Below, piece after piece: positions 5,622 through 12,963 of a stretch of 12,963 nucleotides of DNA (positions are counted from its first letter, which is position 1; each line of letters begins with the position of its first letter). The stretch is from JAFAHD01 sp035654355. Its GTDB lineage: Bacteria; Vulcanimicrobiota; Vulcanimicrobiia; Eremiobacterales; Eremiobacteraceae. The stretch is from positions 1-12,963 of the forward strand of contig DASRXC010000133.1 of NCBI GenBank assembly GCA_035654355.1. The letters run 5' to 3'. Made by a program: the position numbers and the translations under genes. The notes beneath the pieces are model-generated. The model was not told the origin of the DNA. It saw only the letters and a list, made by a program, of their open reading frames with translations, and did no database searches.

Positions 5622-8432
5622 ATGGACGTTCGCAGCGCGAGAGCTTCGCGTTTTATCGACCGACGGGCGCAGTCCGAATCGCTCGAACGGTGGTATGCCG
5701 CCGCTGCCGCAGGCAAGGGCCAGACCGTCGCGATATCTGCTGAGGGCGGGGCCGGGAAAAGCAGACTTCTCTATGAATTCGCGCGCGACGCAAAAGCTCG
5801 AGGCGCACGCACCGCAGTCGGTCACTGCCTCGAATACGTCCAGTCGCCATTCGCGCCATTTCTTGCAGCCTTCTCGGCTCTGATCGCGGACAACCCACGC
5901 GTTCTGACGAGCGCCAACATGACGACCGCGGCGCTCGCGCATCTCATTCCCGAGCTTCAAGATCGTGTACCGAACGCCGCGCCGCAGGACGTCGATAAGC
6001 TGCGCGTCTTTAGCGCTTTTGTCGACGGGCTGAAGCGGTTTTCCGCTGAGCAACCCGTGGTCGTGGTCGTGGAAGATCTGCATTGGGCCGACGACGGAAC
6101 GCTCGAACTCTTGCAACACGTCAGCGCGAACATCGATGACTGCCGCGTGCTCGTGGTCGTGAGCTTCCGCACCGAAGATGTCAAACGTCCAAACCGCTTG
6201 CGGTCAATCATCGCCAAACTCGAGCGGCGCCAATCCTTCCATAACATGGCGGTGGGGCCGCTGGCGGAGCCGGACATGCATGAGCTGGTCGAAGATGCGG
6301 CCGGAGACGAAGCGGAGCAGCAGCCGCTCACAGCTGCACGCATCAGTGCTATATGCGTGCAGTCCGAGGGCAATCCGCTGTTCGCCGAAGAGCTCTTGAG
6401 AACTGCGCTCGACAGCAGCGATGCCAACACGAGTGCTTTGCCGGGTTCCGTCCGCGAGGCCGTATTGGAGCGTTTTGGAGCGCTCGATGAGTCAGCAAGG
6501 AAAATCATCACAACTGCAGCCGCGTTCGGCCGGACGTTTGATCCCGAGTTTCTCGCGAGGATGACTGACGTACCGGTTGACGATGTGATCGCCGCGCTCA
6601 AGGGTGCAGTCGACCAGTCCCTCGTGATCGAGGAGCGCGGCAGCGGTGGCCGCTTCGCATTTCGTCACGAACTGACGCGCGCCGCGATTTATGGCGAGCT
6701 GCTGGAAGCCGAATCCCAACGGCTTCACGAGAGAATAGCAAACGCGCTCGAGCAGACGCAGTCAGCGCACGACGCGGAGCTCGCGTTCCATTGGTGGCAG
6801 GCCGGCCGGCGCGATCGCGCGGCAGCGTTCTACGAGCGCGCGGGTGACGCAGCGCTTGAGGTATTTGCGTACCGCGACGCGGTTACCGCGTACGAGCGCG
6901 TTCTTGAGCATGGCAGCCATGACGCTGCACGGTGGGCCGAGCTCGAGCTCAAACTTGCAAGTGCTCTTCATCAGACCGGTTTGCAAGATCGCGCCATGCG
7001 CGCGATCGAGGCCGCGCTCGCGTACTACGAAGCAGCCGGCGACCGCGATAAGGCGGCGGCGGTTTGCCTGCAGCTCGCATTTCTGCGCGGCGGTTACGGA
7101 GACAGCGCGGGCGCGCTTGAACTGGCGAACAAGGCGCTCGCGATCATCGAAGATGACCCTGCGAGAGAAGTGTATTTTGACGCTCATGTGATGTTGATGC
7201 AGATGTTCACCGAATTCCGGTGGGAACCGCAACGTTTCAGCGAGGAGGCGGCACTCGCGCAGCGCGCCACGGGTTCACGATCGCCCGCAGCGCAAGTCAC
7301 GTTCCTCGGCGTCTCGGGTTTCGCGGCGGTTGGTCGCGGTGAGCTTGAGCAGGCCGTCGCTTTGACCGATCAAGCGGTCGCCCTGGCACTCGAAAACAAT
7401 GAATCGCGCGCGGCAGTCCGGTGGCTTGCGAGTTTGGCGATGGTCGCATCAGATGCCGGCGAGGATGCTGTTGCGCGAGAAGCCTTTGCATCCACGATGA
7501 AGCTGCTGCGATCGCGCGGTATCGGCGGGCTCACTGGCGCATGGATCGTGCTCTCGTCGGCCCGCGCCGAATTGCTTGCCGGGAAGTTGTCGCGAGCGCG
7601 CGAGTTGATCGGAGAAGCGCTGGCCCAAGGCATCGAGTCGCCGATTTTCAGTGTCTGGGCGGCGCGAACCGCGATTCCGCTCGGCCTGGCGCTGGATGAC
7701 GATGCGCTGGTCAAACGCTGCGCGCGCAAACAAGTCATCGAAGAGGCGCTCGGCTCAAGCGTGCCCGCCGCGATCGCAACAGTAGGCGCGTTCGCCGAGA
7801 ACCTCGAGGTCCAGGGGCGATCCGACGACGCGCGCGCGCTTCTTTCTCGCACGCTCGAAGCGCTCTCACAGATCGACGCCCGGCCAGGGCCGGGGGACAT
7901 CGAAGCGTGCATGTGTACGATCGCGCGCATCGGCAAGCTAGCTGACGTGCCCCAAGCTCGCAAGCTCTTGGAGCAGACAGCCGCCCTATCTCACGTGCGC
8001 TCAACGCCGGCAATGCTTGCACTGTTCAATGCGCATGTCGCGACCCGGGCCGGCGATCACGCCGCGGAGCAACACGCGAGCGATGCGGCCGAAGCGTTCA
8101 AGCAGATCAACTGGCCGATGCATGAGGCGCAGGCGCTTGAATTGCTGGGCCGTTTCAAGGCTGCGCACTCCATATACGAACGGATCGGCGCCGTCCGCGA
8201 TGTGCGCCGTTTGGATGCGATCCTCAATCCCGTAAACCGACGCGGACGCGCCAAGGGCGATCTCACGGCGCGCGAGCGCGAGATCTGCGACCTGTTGGTC
8301 CAGGGCAAGACCAATAAAGCGATCGCCGAGCAGCTCGTCTTAAGCGAGCGCACCGTCGAAAGTCACGTGTCCTCGGTATTGACCAAGCTCAACGCGGCGA
8401 CGCGCGCTGAACTGATAGCAAAACTTAAGTAG
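5622..8432 (+). CDS. Large ATP-binding LuxR family transcriptional regulator (LAL type)
   Basis: The 936-residue protein combines an N-terminal AAA/STAND-type ATPase, a long middle region of helical repeats and a C-terminal LuxR DNA-binding domain. Walker A is AEGGAGKS (40-47, with Ala replacing the first Gly), and Walker B is VVVVVEDLHWADD (146-158). The middle region (about 370-860) is dominated by Ala/Leu/Glu-rich helix pairs typical of TPR ligand-sensing domains. The GerE-type HTH occupies about 876-936 (LTAREREICDLLVQGKTNKAI, then SERTVESHVSSVLTKL). Such LAL proteins are ATP-dependent switches and often sit in biosynthetic gene clusters. ATG 5622 is preceded by AGGGCGAG. The gap to the methyltransferase stop is 34 bp, so it is likely in the same operon, and it is a candidate regulator of the borosin pair. 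Its stop overlaps that of the convergent CoxG-like gene by 8 bp. The ligand is unknown. Confidence 0.87.
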   Translation: MDVRSARASRFIDRRAQSESLERWYAAAAAGKGQTVAISAEGGAGKSRLLYEFARDAKARGARTAVGHCLEYVQSPFAPFLAAFSALIADNPRVLTSANMTTAALAHLIPELQDRVPNAAPQDVDKLRVFSAFVDGLKRFSAEQPVVVVVEDLHWADDGTLELLQHVSANIDDCRVLVVVSFRTEDVKRPNRLRSIIAKLERRQSFHNMAVGPLAEPDMHELVEDAAGDEAEQQPLTAARISAICVQSEGNPLFAEELLRTALDSSDANTSALPGSVREAVLERFGALDESARKIITTAAAFGRTFDPEFLARMTDVPVDDVIAALKGAVDQSLVIEERGSGGRFAFRHELTRAAIYGELLEAESQRLHERIANALEQTQSAHDAELAFHWWQAGRRDRAAAFYERAGDAALEVFAYRDAVTAYERVLEHGSHDAARWAELELKLASALHQTGLQDRAMRAIEAALAYYEAAGDRDKAAAVCLQLAFLRGGYGDSAGALELANKALAIIEDDPAREVYFDAHVMLMQMFTEFRWEPQRFSEEAALAQRATGSRSPAAQVTFLGVSGFAAVGRGELEQAVALTDQAVALALENNESRAAVRWLASLAMVASDAGEDAVAREAFASTMKLLRSRGIGGLTGAWIVLSSARAELLAGKLSRARELIGEALAQGIESPIFSVWAARTAIPLGLALDDDALVKRCARKQVIEEALGSSVPAAIATVGAFAENLEVQGRSDDARALLSRTLEALSQIDARPGPGDIEACMCTIARIGKLADVPQARKLLEQTAALSHVRSTPAMLALFNAHVATRAGDHAAEQHASDAAEAFKQINWPMHEAQALELLGRFKAAHSIYERIGAVRDVRRLDAILNPVNRRGRAKGDLTAREREICDLLVQGKTNKAIAEQLVLSERTVESHVSSVLTKLNAATRAELIAKLK

Positions 8433-8880
8433 CCCGGCTCTGAATCGCGCGCTGGATGTTGGCGACGAAGTCGTTCGCGGCCGCCGGTGTGGCGGAGCCC
8501 GCAAGATGCTGTTCGAGCGCAGCCGACGCGCCGCTTTGTTCGATGTCGGCATGAACAGCGATGCGCGAGCCGAGTCCATCGGGAATCACGCTCGCGGTCA
8601 CGACAGCGCTCATGCCGCCATGGCCGGCGACGTCGTCCGCCGAGATCCGTACTGCGGCGGTGTGATTCGCTTCGTCGACTGACTCGACCGCGATAGAAAT
8701 CGTGTATGTGCCCTGAAGCTTTCCGGCGTGTAGCGTCACGGCTGCGGTATGCGCACCGGCACCAGCGGTCTGCAACATTTGTGCTCCAGGGACGTGCGGC
8801 AGCAATCGGGGGATGTCGGTCAGCAACGCCCAGACTGCGGCGGTCGGAGCGGACACGTGGAAAGCCCTGTCTATAACCAT
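8425..8880 (-). CDS. CoxG-like SRPBCC family protein
   Basis: The 151-residue protein matches CoxG/SRPBCC ligand-binding folds. It opens with IDRAFHVSAPTAAVWALLTD, then LLPHVPGA (27-33), an LHAGKLQGTY strand (50-59), and ESVDEA...AVRISADDVAGHG (66-88), the G-rich strand typical of carbon-monoxide-dehydrogenase subunit G. CoxG proteins are accessory factors of molybdenum hydroxylases; some bind quinones or help with membrane association. That fits the molybdenum-hydroxylase operon 1.4 kb to the right, although this gene is on the opposite strand. I chose ATG 8880 because family members begin just before the first strand; a GTG at 8916 would add 12 unrelated residues. Neither start has a clear ribosome binding site. 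The stop (TAA on the minus strand, 8427-8425) overlaps the end of the LuxR regulator gene. A generic polyketide-cyclase/START-like role is the alternative. Confidence 0.72.
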   Translation of the reverse strand: MVIDRAFHVSAPTAAVWALLTDIPRLLPHVPGAQMLQTAGAGAHTAAVTLHAGKLQGTYTISIAVESVDEANHTAAVRISADDVAGHGGMSAVVTASVIPDGLGSRIAVHADIEQSGASAALEQHLAGSATPAAANDFVANIQRAIQSRAT

Positions 8881-8992
8881 GGCGCGTTGCGCGTTCTTGG
8901 CCGCTGGCGCGCCCACCTAGCGCTAGGCATCCGGAAAGGGTCAAAGCGCGTATTCCCCATAAGCACTCATACATATCGGTAAGGAGTCCCCA

Positions 8993-9475
8993 ATGACCCG
9001 CCGCACGCTTTTCACCGTAGTATTTGCGCTCACCGCGGGCGCGCTCGCTATCATCCCGCGCATTTCTGGCGCCGATCCCGATGGGCATTACGAGGTTTCA
9101 TACACTCCCGACCAGTGGAAAGCGCGTCTGACGCCCGAGCAATATTACGTGCTGCGCGAGCGCGGCACCGAGTACGCGTTCTCGAGTCCGCTCGATCAGG
9201 AGAAACGCGCCGGTATGTATCAATGCGCTGGATGCGCGTTGGCCCTGTTCAGTTCCACGACCAAGTTCGATAGCGGCACCGGATGGCCGAGTTTTTGGGC
9301 TCCGCTCTCCAACGCGGTGCTGCAAACACCCGGTGGTTCGGCGTTTTTTGGCATCGAAGTGCACTGCCGCCGCTGCGGCAGCCACCTCGGTCACAAGTTC
9401 GATGACGGTCCGAAGCCGACCGGGCTGCGCTATTGCATCAACGGCGTCGCGCTTCGCTTCATCCCGAAAGCATGA
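8993..9475 (+). CDS. msrB: Peptide-methionine (R)-S-oxide reductase MsrB, exported
   Basis: The enzyme reduces methionine-R-sulfoxide in proteins. The 160-residue product has all MsrB landmarks: YQCAGC (zinc Cys 78 and 81), SGTGWPSF (94-101), EVHCRRCGSHLGH (zinc Cys 125 and 128; His 131 and 134), FDDGP (136-140) and RYCINGVALRF (catalytic Cys148). Residues 1-26 (MTRRTLF, a hydrophobic stretch, then ISGADP) form a signal peptide or membrane anchor, so it acts outside the cytoplasm and repairs oxidised envelope proteins. The arginine pair is not followed by a full twin-arginine consensus, so Sec export is more likely. AAGGAG at 8981-8986 precedes ATG 8993. No obvious second resolving Cys partner occurs near the N-terminal part of the domain (Ser63/Ser64 in the usual region), so electrons may come from an external thiol partner. 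The stop overlaps the next start (ATGA). Confidence 0.93.
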   Translation: MTRRTLFTVVFALTAGALAIIPRISGADPDGHYEVSYTPDQWKARLTPEQYYVLRERGTEYAFSSPLDQEKRAGMYQCAGCALALFSSTTKFDSGTGWPSFWAPLSNAVLQTPGGSAFFGIEVHCRRCGSHLGHKFDDGPKPTGLRYCINGVALRFIPKA

Positions 9476-9759
9476 CAAACGACGCGCTCGCCGGCAAACT
9501 CGCCGCGCTGCTCCATCAAACCTCCGAGGACCATCACGTCGCGTACAAAGCCACGGACGGCGTGGACCCCGACTGGTCGATCTGGTATTCGGGGCACCTG
9601 CTCGATAACGGCTTCGACAAAATGCTGGGCGCCACGATCCTCAAAAGCGACTTGATCTACTTGCTCGTCACCGTCGACAAGCAGGTGCAGACCTGCGCAC
9701 CCGGAGCCGCGTGGGAAAAATACTACGCGGCGTTTTTCATCGATCGCTACGTCCACTGA
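9472..9759 (+). CDS. Small protein of unknown function, translationally coupled to msrB
   Basis: The frame starts at ATG 9472, sharing ATGA with the msrB stop, and encodes 95 residues. The protein looks soluble and mixed helical: LAGKLAALLHQTSEDHHVAY (6-25), a WSIWYSGHLLD segment (35-45), and a hydrophobic LIYLLVTV stretch (61-68) too short and polar-flanked for a confident membrane helix. It has one cysteine (C74) and many aromatics near the C-terminus (WEKYYAAFF). I do not recognise a domain with certainty. The 4-bp overlap indicates re-initiation after msrB translation and co-regulation, but the lack of a signal peptide suggests the two products work in different compartments. An upstream in-frame GTG at 9433 would lie wholly inside msrB and is unlikely. 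Confidence 0.72.
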   Translation: MTNDALAGKLAALLHQTSEDHHVAYKATDGVDPDWSIWYSGHLLDNGFDKMLGATILKSDLIYLLVTVDKQVQTCAPGAAWEKYYAAFFIDRYVH

Positions 9760-9787
9760 TCTGAGCGCGCGCCTGCGTGAATCGCGC

Positions 9788-10165
9788 TTGATCGCGCTTA
9801 CGGTGGCGCTCATGATCGTCAGTGTCCCTCACGTTCTCGAAGACTTCCATTATGGTGATCTGCTCGGCATCGGCGTTCCGGTAGCCGCCGCGAGCGCGAT
9901 CGTGTTGGCGGCGTACGCGGTTCAGATCGCCGGCATCGTTCGTATCGCGCGAGGCCAGCGCTCAGGCGCGTGGCTTTTGGGGATTGCGGGAGCCGTTTGG
10001 TGCATCGGCGCCCTGCTCGTGCACGGCCACGATATCGCGTTTGCGAGCGAGGGCTATCGCAACGGGCTCGTCTCCAAGCTGCTCGAGGTGCTGATCATCA
10101 TTTTGGGCGGAGCTATCACAATCGTAGCGGCCGGAATGATCCGGCCACTGCGTTTGCGTGCGTGA
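9788..10165 (+). CDS. Small four-helix membrane protein of unknown function
   Basis: The product is about 125 residues if translation starts at TTG 9788; ATG 9812 (residue 9) is an alternative that would cut into the first hydrophobic segment. Hydrophobic helices are visible near residues 2-14, 29-53, 61-80 and 96-117, separated by short polar turns (EDFHYGD, ARGQRSG, HGHDIAFASEGYRNG), and the tail is basic (RPLRLRA). Conserved-looking His residues occur at 15, 21, 79 and 81, which could bind metal or heme, but this is speculation. It follows the small coupled protein by 28 bp on the same strand and may be the third gene of the msrB transcript. No ribosome binding site is evident, so the start is weakly supported. 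No family is recognised. Confidence 0.62.
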   Translation: MIALTVALMIVSVPHVLEDFHYGDLLGIGVPVAAASAIVLAAYAVQIAGIVRIARGQRSGAWLLGIAGAVWCIGALLVHGHDIAFASEGYRNGLVSKLLEVLIIILGGAITIVAAGMIRPLRLRA

Positions 10166-10208
10166 GGGAACGCGGAGGGGTCCTACGCTCGCTCCGCAAC
10201 AGCGTGCG

Positions 10209-10237
10209 TTGACTGACGACAGGAGATAGGGTAACGT
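10209..10237 (+). promoter_or_regulatory. Candidate promoter of the molybdenum-hydroxylase operon
   Basis: TTGACT (10209-10214) matches the -35 consensus at five of six bases. Seventeen bases later TAACGT (10232-10237) keeps the key first, second and last positions of a -10 box. The start of transcription would fall near 10244, giving an untranslated leader of about 50 bases that contains the palindrome at 10249-10268. The pair lies in the only sizeable gap before the two hydroxylase genes. The -10 box is weak, so this remains a prediction. Confidence 0.35.
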
Positions 10238-10248
10238 AAAGGTGAGCC

Positions 10249-10268
10249 GGCTGAACGAGCGTTCGGCC
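10249..10268. promoter_or_regulatory. Near-perfect inverted repeat, candidate operator
   Basis: GGCTGAACG (10249-10257) and CGTTCGGCC (10260-10268) form 9-bp arms with one mismatch around a two-base AG centre. The tiny centre is more typical of a dimeric repressor site (TetR-like symmetry) than of an RNA hairpin, although a stem with a four-base loop could also form. It sits just downstream of the predicted promoter and 26 bp before the ATG of the iron-sulfur subunit, where a bound repressor would block initiation. No regulator gene is adjacent within the window apart from the distant LuxR protein. Confidence 0.45.
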
Positions 10269-10294
10269 CAAAGAACGGAGACTACGCTTCAGGC

Positions 10295-10804
10295 ATGTCC
10301 GTTGCGCCCCCGAAAGTTCTTGTCAAACTGCAGATCAACGGTCAGGACGTTGAAGCGGCGTTTCACCCCAACAAAACGCTGCTCGAGGTGCTGCGCGAAG
10401 ATCTCGGCTTGACCGGCACCAAGCACGGGTGCGAAATGGGGCATTGCGGTGCGTGCTGCGTGCTCGTGGACGACCAGCCGGTGCTCTCCTGTCTGGCACT
10501 TGCGGTCGAGATGCCCGGCCACACGATCAGAACGGTCGAAGGTCTCGCTACTGAGGGCCGATTGCATCCGATCCAACAGGCGTTCGCGGAGTGCGGAGCA
10601 GCGCAGTGCGGATACTGCACGCCGGGATTTCTCATGACCGGGGCAGCGCTGGTCGAACAACACGAGACGCTCAGCGAATCTGAGATCCGCGATGCGATCG
10701 CAGGCAACTTGTGCCGCTGCACCGGCTACACCAAAATAGTAGAAGCGATCGCGCTGGCGGCAACACGCATGGAGCGGCCCAACTCATCTGGCCGTACGAG
10801 ATGA
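10295..10804 (+). CDS. Molybdenum hydroxylase small subunit, two 2Fe-2S clusters (CoxS/HcrC type)
   Basis: The 169-residue protein transfers electrons from the molybdenum subunit towards FAD. The N-terminal plant-ferredoxin domain has GCEMGHCGACCVLVDD with cluster ligands C46, C51, C54 and C66. The C-terminal four-helix domain has QCGYCTPGF (C105, C108) and GNLCRCTGY (C140, C142). All eight ligands are present, so the subunit should be functional, and its length is usual for the family (150-175). It has no signal peptide and acts in the cytoplasm. GGAG at 10277-10280 is 14 bases from ATG 10295, longer than ideal; no alternative in-frame start was found just upstream. The stop shares ATGA with the start of the large subunit, so the two are co-translated. 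CoxS and HcrC subunits cannot be separated by sequence alone; the large subunit favours an HcrC-like role. Confidence 0.93.
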   Translation: MSVAPPKVLVKLQINGQDVEAAFHPNKTLLEVLREDLGLTGTKHGCEMGHCGACCVLVDDQPVLSCLALAVEMPGHTIRTVEGLATEGRLHPIQQAFAECGAAQCGYCTPGFLMTGAALVEQHETLSESEIRDAIAGNLCRCTGYTKIVEAIALAATRMERPNSSGRTR

Positions 10805-12963
10805 AAGAAGAAGAACTCCCACAAGTCTCTACCGCGACCAACCCAGACGGGGACGCGCGGCCACCGACGCCATCGCATGACGCTGCATCGGTCGTGAGGC
10901 GTGCGCCCCAAACACCGGACGACAAGCCGGAAGGTTTCCACGTCGTCGGCAAATCGATGCCGAAAACCGACAGCTTCACGCGCGTCACCGGACAAGACAG
11001 GTTCGCCGACGACATTTTCTTGCCGAACATGCTCTACGGCAAGATGGTCCGCAGCACCATACCGCACGCGCTCATAAAGAACATCGACGCGTCGCGCGCG
11101 CTGGCGCTGCCCGGCGTGGTCGCGATCGCGACCGGTCAAGATATTCTCGTGCGGTACGGCATTTTGCCGTCGAGTCCCGATGAGATGGTCATGGCGCTCG
11201 ACAAGGTGCGGTACGTCGGCGACCCGATCGCCTGCATCGTCGCGGACGACGAACTGACCGCGGAAGAAGCCGTTGAGCTCGTCGATGTCGAGTACGAACC
11301 GCTGCCAACGATCGCTACCATCGATCAAGCGCTGCGCGACGATCTGCCGCAGATCCACACAAATCCGCGGCGCACGAACAACATCCATAAGGAAGCGCAT
11401 CTCGAGTTCGGCGAGGTCGAAGCCGGCTTTGCTCAAGCCGATCGCGTTTTTGAAGACGAATACTTCTTCGAAGGGAACACCCACGCGCCGATCGAGCAGC
11501 ACGCGGTCGTCGCACAGCATGGCGGCGATGGCAAATTGACGATCTGGTGCTCGACGCAGACGCCGCACTATCTGCATCGTATCGCATGCGCGGTGCTCGG
11601 CATGCCCGGCAGCCAAGTGCGCATCATCGCGCCACCCGTCGGCGGCGGTTTCGGCGGTAAGACCGAGCCGTTCGCGCACGAGCTCGCCGCGGCGTTCTTA
11701 GCGCGCAAGACCGGAAGACCCGTCAAGATCGCGCTGAACAGACAAGAGGTGTTTTACGCCCATCGCGGTCGGCACCCGGTTAGGTTCAAGCTCAAGACGG
11801 GCGTCAAAAACGACGGCTCGATCACCGCGATCCACTTGCAGTCGTGGCTCGACGGCGGAGCATATGGTTCGTACGGCGTCGCGACGACGTATTACACCGG
11901 CGCGCTGACCACCGTGACGTACAAAGTACCTGCATATAAATTCGATGGCTGCCGCGTGTTCACGAATAAACCACCGTGCGGACCGAAGCGCGGTCACGGC
12001 ACTACACAGCCGCGCTTCGCACTGGAGAACCAGCTCGATAAGATCGCGGATGCGCTTGGCCTGGACGCGGCCGAATACCGCAAGCGCATCGCTGTCGACC
12101 CCTACACGAACACCGTGAACGGATTGCGCGTGACCTCGTGCGGGTTGCGCGAGTGCATCGATGCCGCTTGCGAACGCACGCAGTACAAACGCAAGCGCGG
12201 CGCGATGCGACGCGGCAAAGGCATCGGCATCGCTGCCAGCGCGTATTTGTGCGGCGCCGGCCTTCCGATCTATTGGAATGACATGCCGCAATCCGGCGCG
12301 ATGCTCAAAGTGGATCGGGGCGGCGGCGTCACAATTTTTGCGGGAACAAGCGATTGCGGCCAGGGCTCGACGCACATGCTGGCAGCGATCACCGCCGAAA
12401 CGCTCGGCGTCGACGTCATGGACGTCAACGTCTGCTTTGGCGACACCGACCTCACGCCCGTCGACCTCGGCTCGTATTCCAGCCGTGTGACGTTCATGGC
12501 CGGCAACGCGGCGCGCGAGGCGGCGGGCAAAGCGCGGTCGCTCATCGCGCAGGCCGCGTCGGCGAAACTCGGCATAGCACCGGATCGCATCGGGTTTGCC
12601 GGACGGCGCGTGTTCGATCTCGACGAGCCGTCGCACGCACTCACATTCATCGAAGCCGTGCAGTTAGCCGAGGCACAATTCGGAACGCTCGCCACTGTCG
12701 GCTCGTATTGGGCGCCGAAACTTGCCGCCGGATACAAAGGGTCGGGCGTTGGGCCCTCGCCCGCGTACTCGTACAGCGTTGCGGTCGCAGAGGTCGACAT
12801 CGATCTCGAGACCGGCGCGATCCAAGTCGAAAAGATCACGCTCGCGCACGACGTCGGTCGCTGCATCAACGCAGACTCGGTCGAAGGCCAGATCGAGGGT
12901 GGCGTCTACATGGGGCTCGGAGAGGCACTGATGGAGGAATGGCCGTTCCGCGCCGGCGAGCAC
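10801..12963 (+). CDS. Molybdenum hydroxylase large (Moco) subunit, 4-hydroxybenzoyl-CoA reductase/xanthine dehydrogenase family (3' end outside window)
   Basis: 721 codons are visible and the frame is still open at the right edge. After a polar, Pro-rich leader of about 45 residues comes VGKSMPKTDSFTRVTGQDRF and an aldehyde-oxidase a/b-hammerhead domain, then the Moco-binding domain. Visible Moco motifs are VGGGFGGKTEPF (280-291), NKPPCGPKRGHG (389-400) and DCGQGSTHM (518-526, with Q521). Near the end come AEVDIDLETGAI and AHDVGRCINADSVEGQIEGG. The catalytic Glu motif should lie beyond the window. The CGPKRGHG loop replaces the AYxCSFR loop of true (form I) CO dehydrogenase and resembles 4-hydroxybenzoyl-CoA reductase alpha subunits (from memory), so an aromatic or heterocyclic substrate is likelier than CO. 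The start ATG overlaps the small-subunit stop. No FAD subunit is seen; it may follow. The substrate is not determined by the sequence. Confidence 0.9.
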   Translation, partial: MKEEELPQVSTATNPDGDARPPTPSHDAASVVRRAPQTPDDKPEGFHVVGKSMPKTDSFTRVTGQDRFADDIFLPNMLYGKMVRSTIPHALIKNIDASRALALPGVVAIATGQDILVRYGILPSSPDEMVMALDKVRYVGDPIACIVADDELTAEEAVELVDVEYEPLPTIATIDQALRDDLPQIHTNPRRTNNIHKEAHLEFGEVEAGFAQADRVFEDEYFFEGNTHAPIEQHAVVAQHGGDGKLTIWCSTQTPHYLHRIACAVLGMPGSQVRIIAPPVGGGFGGKTEPFAHELAAAFLARKTGRPVKIALNRQEVFYAHRGRHPVRFKLKTGVKNDGSITAIHLQSWLDGGAYGSYGVATTYYTGALTTVTYKVPAYKFDGCRVFTNKPPCGPKRGHGTTQPRFALENQLDKIADALGLDAAEYRKRIAVDPYTNTVNGLRVTSCGLRECIDAACERTQYKRKRGAMRRGKGIGIAASAYLCGAGLPIYWNDMPQSGAMLKVDRGGGVTIFAGTSDCGQGSTHMLAAITAETLGVDVMDVNVCFGDTDLTPVDLGSYSSRVTFMAGNAAREAAGKARSLIAQAASAKLGIAPDRIGFAGRRVFDLDEPSHALTFIEAVQLAEAQFGTLATVGSYWAPKLAAGYKGSGVGPSPAYSYSVAVAEVDIDLETGAIQVEKITLAHDVGRCINADSVEGQIEGGVYMGLGEALMEEWPFRAGEH

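Noticed and set aside
8425..8432. A bidirectional terminator between the LuxR regulator and the CoxG-like gene
   Set aside because: The two stop codons overlap within TTAAGTAG, leaving no intergenic DNA, and no hairpin with a T-tract is visible around it.
10172..10197. GCGGAG...CTCCGC hairpin as a terminator after the small membrane protein gene
   Set aside because: The stem is only 6 bp with a 14-base loop and no T-tract follows, so it is not a convincing intrinsic terminator.
10726..12636. Two long minus-strand open frames (317 and 312 codons) opposite the molybdenum-hydroxylase large subunit
   Set aside because: They are Arg-rich shadows of a high-GC gene. The + strand frame is continuous over 721 codons and carries all Moco motifs.
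10295..12963. Calling the operon aerobic carbon monoxide dehydrogenase (coxSL)
   Set aside because: The large subunit lacks the AYxCSFR active-site loop and has PPCGPKRGHG instead.

Overview
The window is a gene-dense, GC-rich bacterial chromosomal segment. Genes are short-spaced, several pairs overlap by 4-8 bp, and GTG or TTG starts occur. No rRNA, tRNA, CRISPR array, insertion sequence or phage gene is visible, and no stretch above 300 bases lacks a gene. The gene mix (exported S9 peptidase, TMEM175-type channel, CO-dehydrogenase/4-hydroxybenzoyl-CoA-reductase-type molybdenum hydroxylase, giant LuxR ATPase) would fit an uncultivated soil or aquatic lineage such as Candidatus Eremiobacterota (WPS-2). 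That placement is a low-confidence inference.

Left part (1-4443): the tail of a membrane protein, an exported calcineurin-type metallophosphoesterase, and a DoxX-family membrane protein with a TATAAT box placed for a leaderless transcript. A leftward two-gene operon follows: an exported S9 prolyl-oligopeptidase-family enzyme, then a TMEM175/DUF1211 membrane protein. The DoxX and TMEM175 genes converge and share a CTAG at their stop codons.

Centre (4516-8432): the most interesting part. A strong Shine-Dalgarno site precedes a 97-residue protein with a small helical domain resembling the borosin binding domain and a Gly/Pro-rich tail. Its last 8 bp overlap a GTG-started gene for a tetrapyrrole-methylase-fold SAM methyltransferase carrying the motifs of borosin peptide-backbone alpha-N-methyltransferases (OphMA/SonM type). 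I read this pair as a split borosin RiPP system: a separate precursor and an iterative backbone N-methyltransferase. A 936-residue AAA-ATPase/LuxR regulator starts 34 bp downstream and may be its regulator. The divergent S9 peptidase is a tempting but unproven processing partner, since the fungal borosin omphalotin cluster also encodes a prolyl oligopeptidase.

Right part (8425-12963): a leftward CoxG-like SRPBCC protein; an exported methionine-R-sulfoxide reductase B coupled to a small unknown protein; a small four-helix membrane protein; then a promoter with a near-perfect palindrome in front of a molybdenum-hydroxylase operon (2Fe-2S subunit, then a Moco subunit cut by the window end). Sequence around the Moco site is closer to the 4-hydroxybenzoyl-CoA reductase alpha type than to true aerobic CO dehydrogenase. 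A FAD subunit, if present, lies outside the window.
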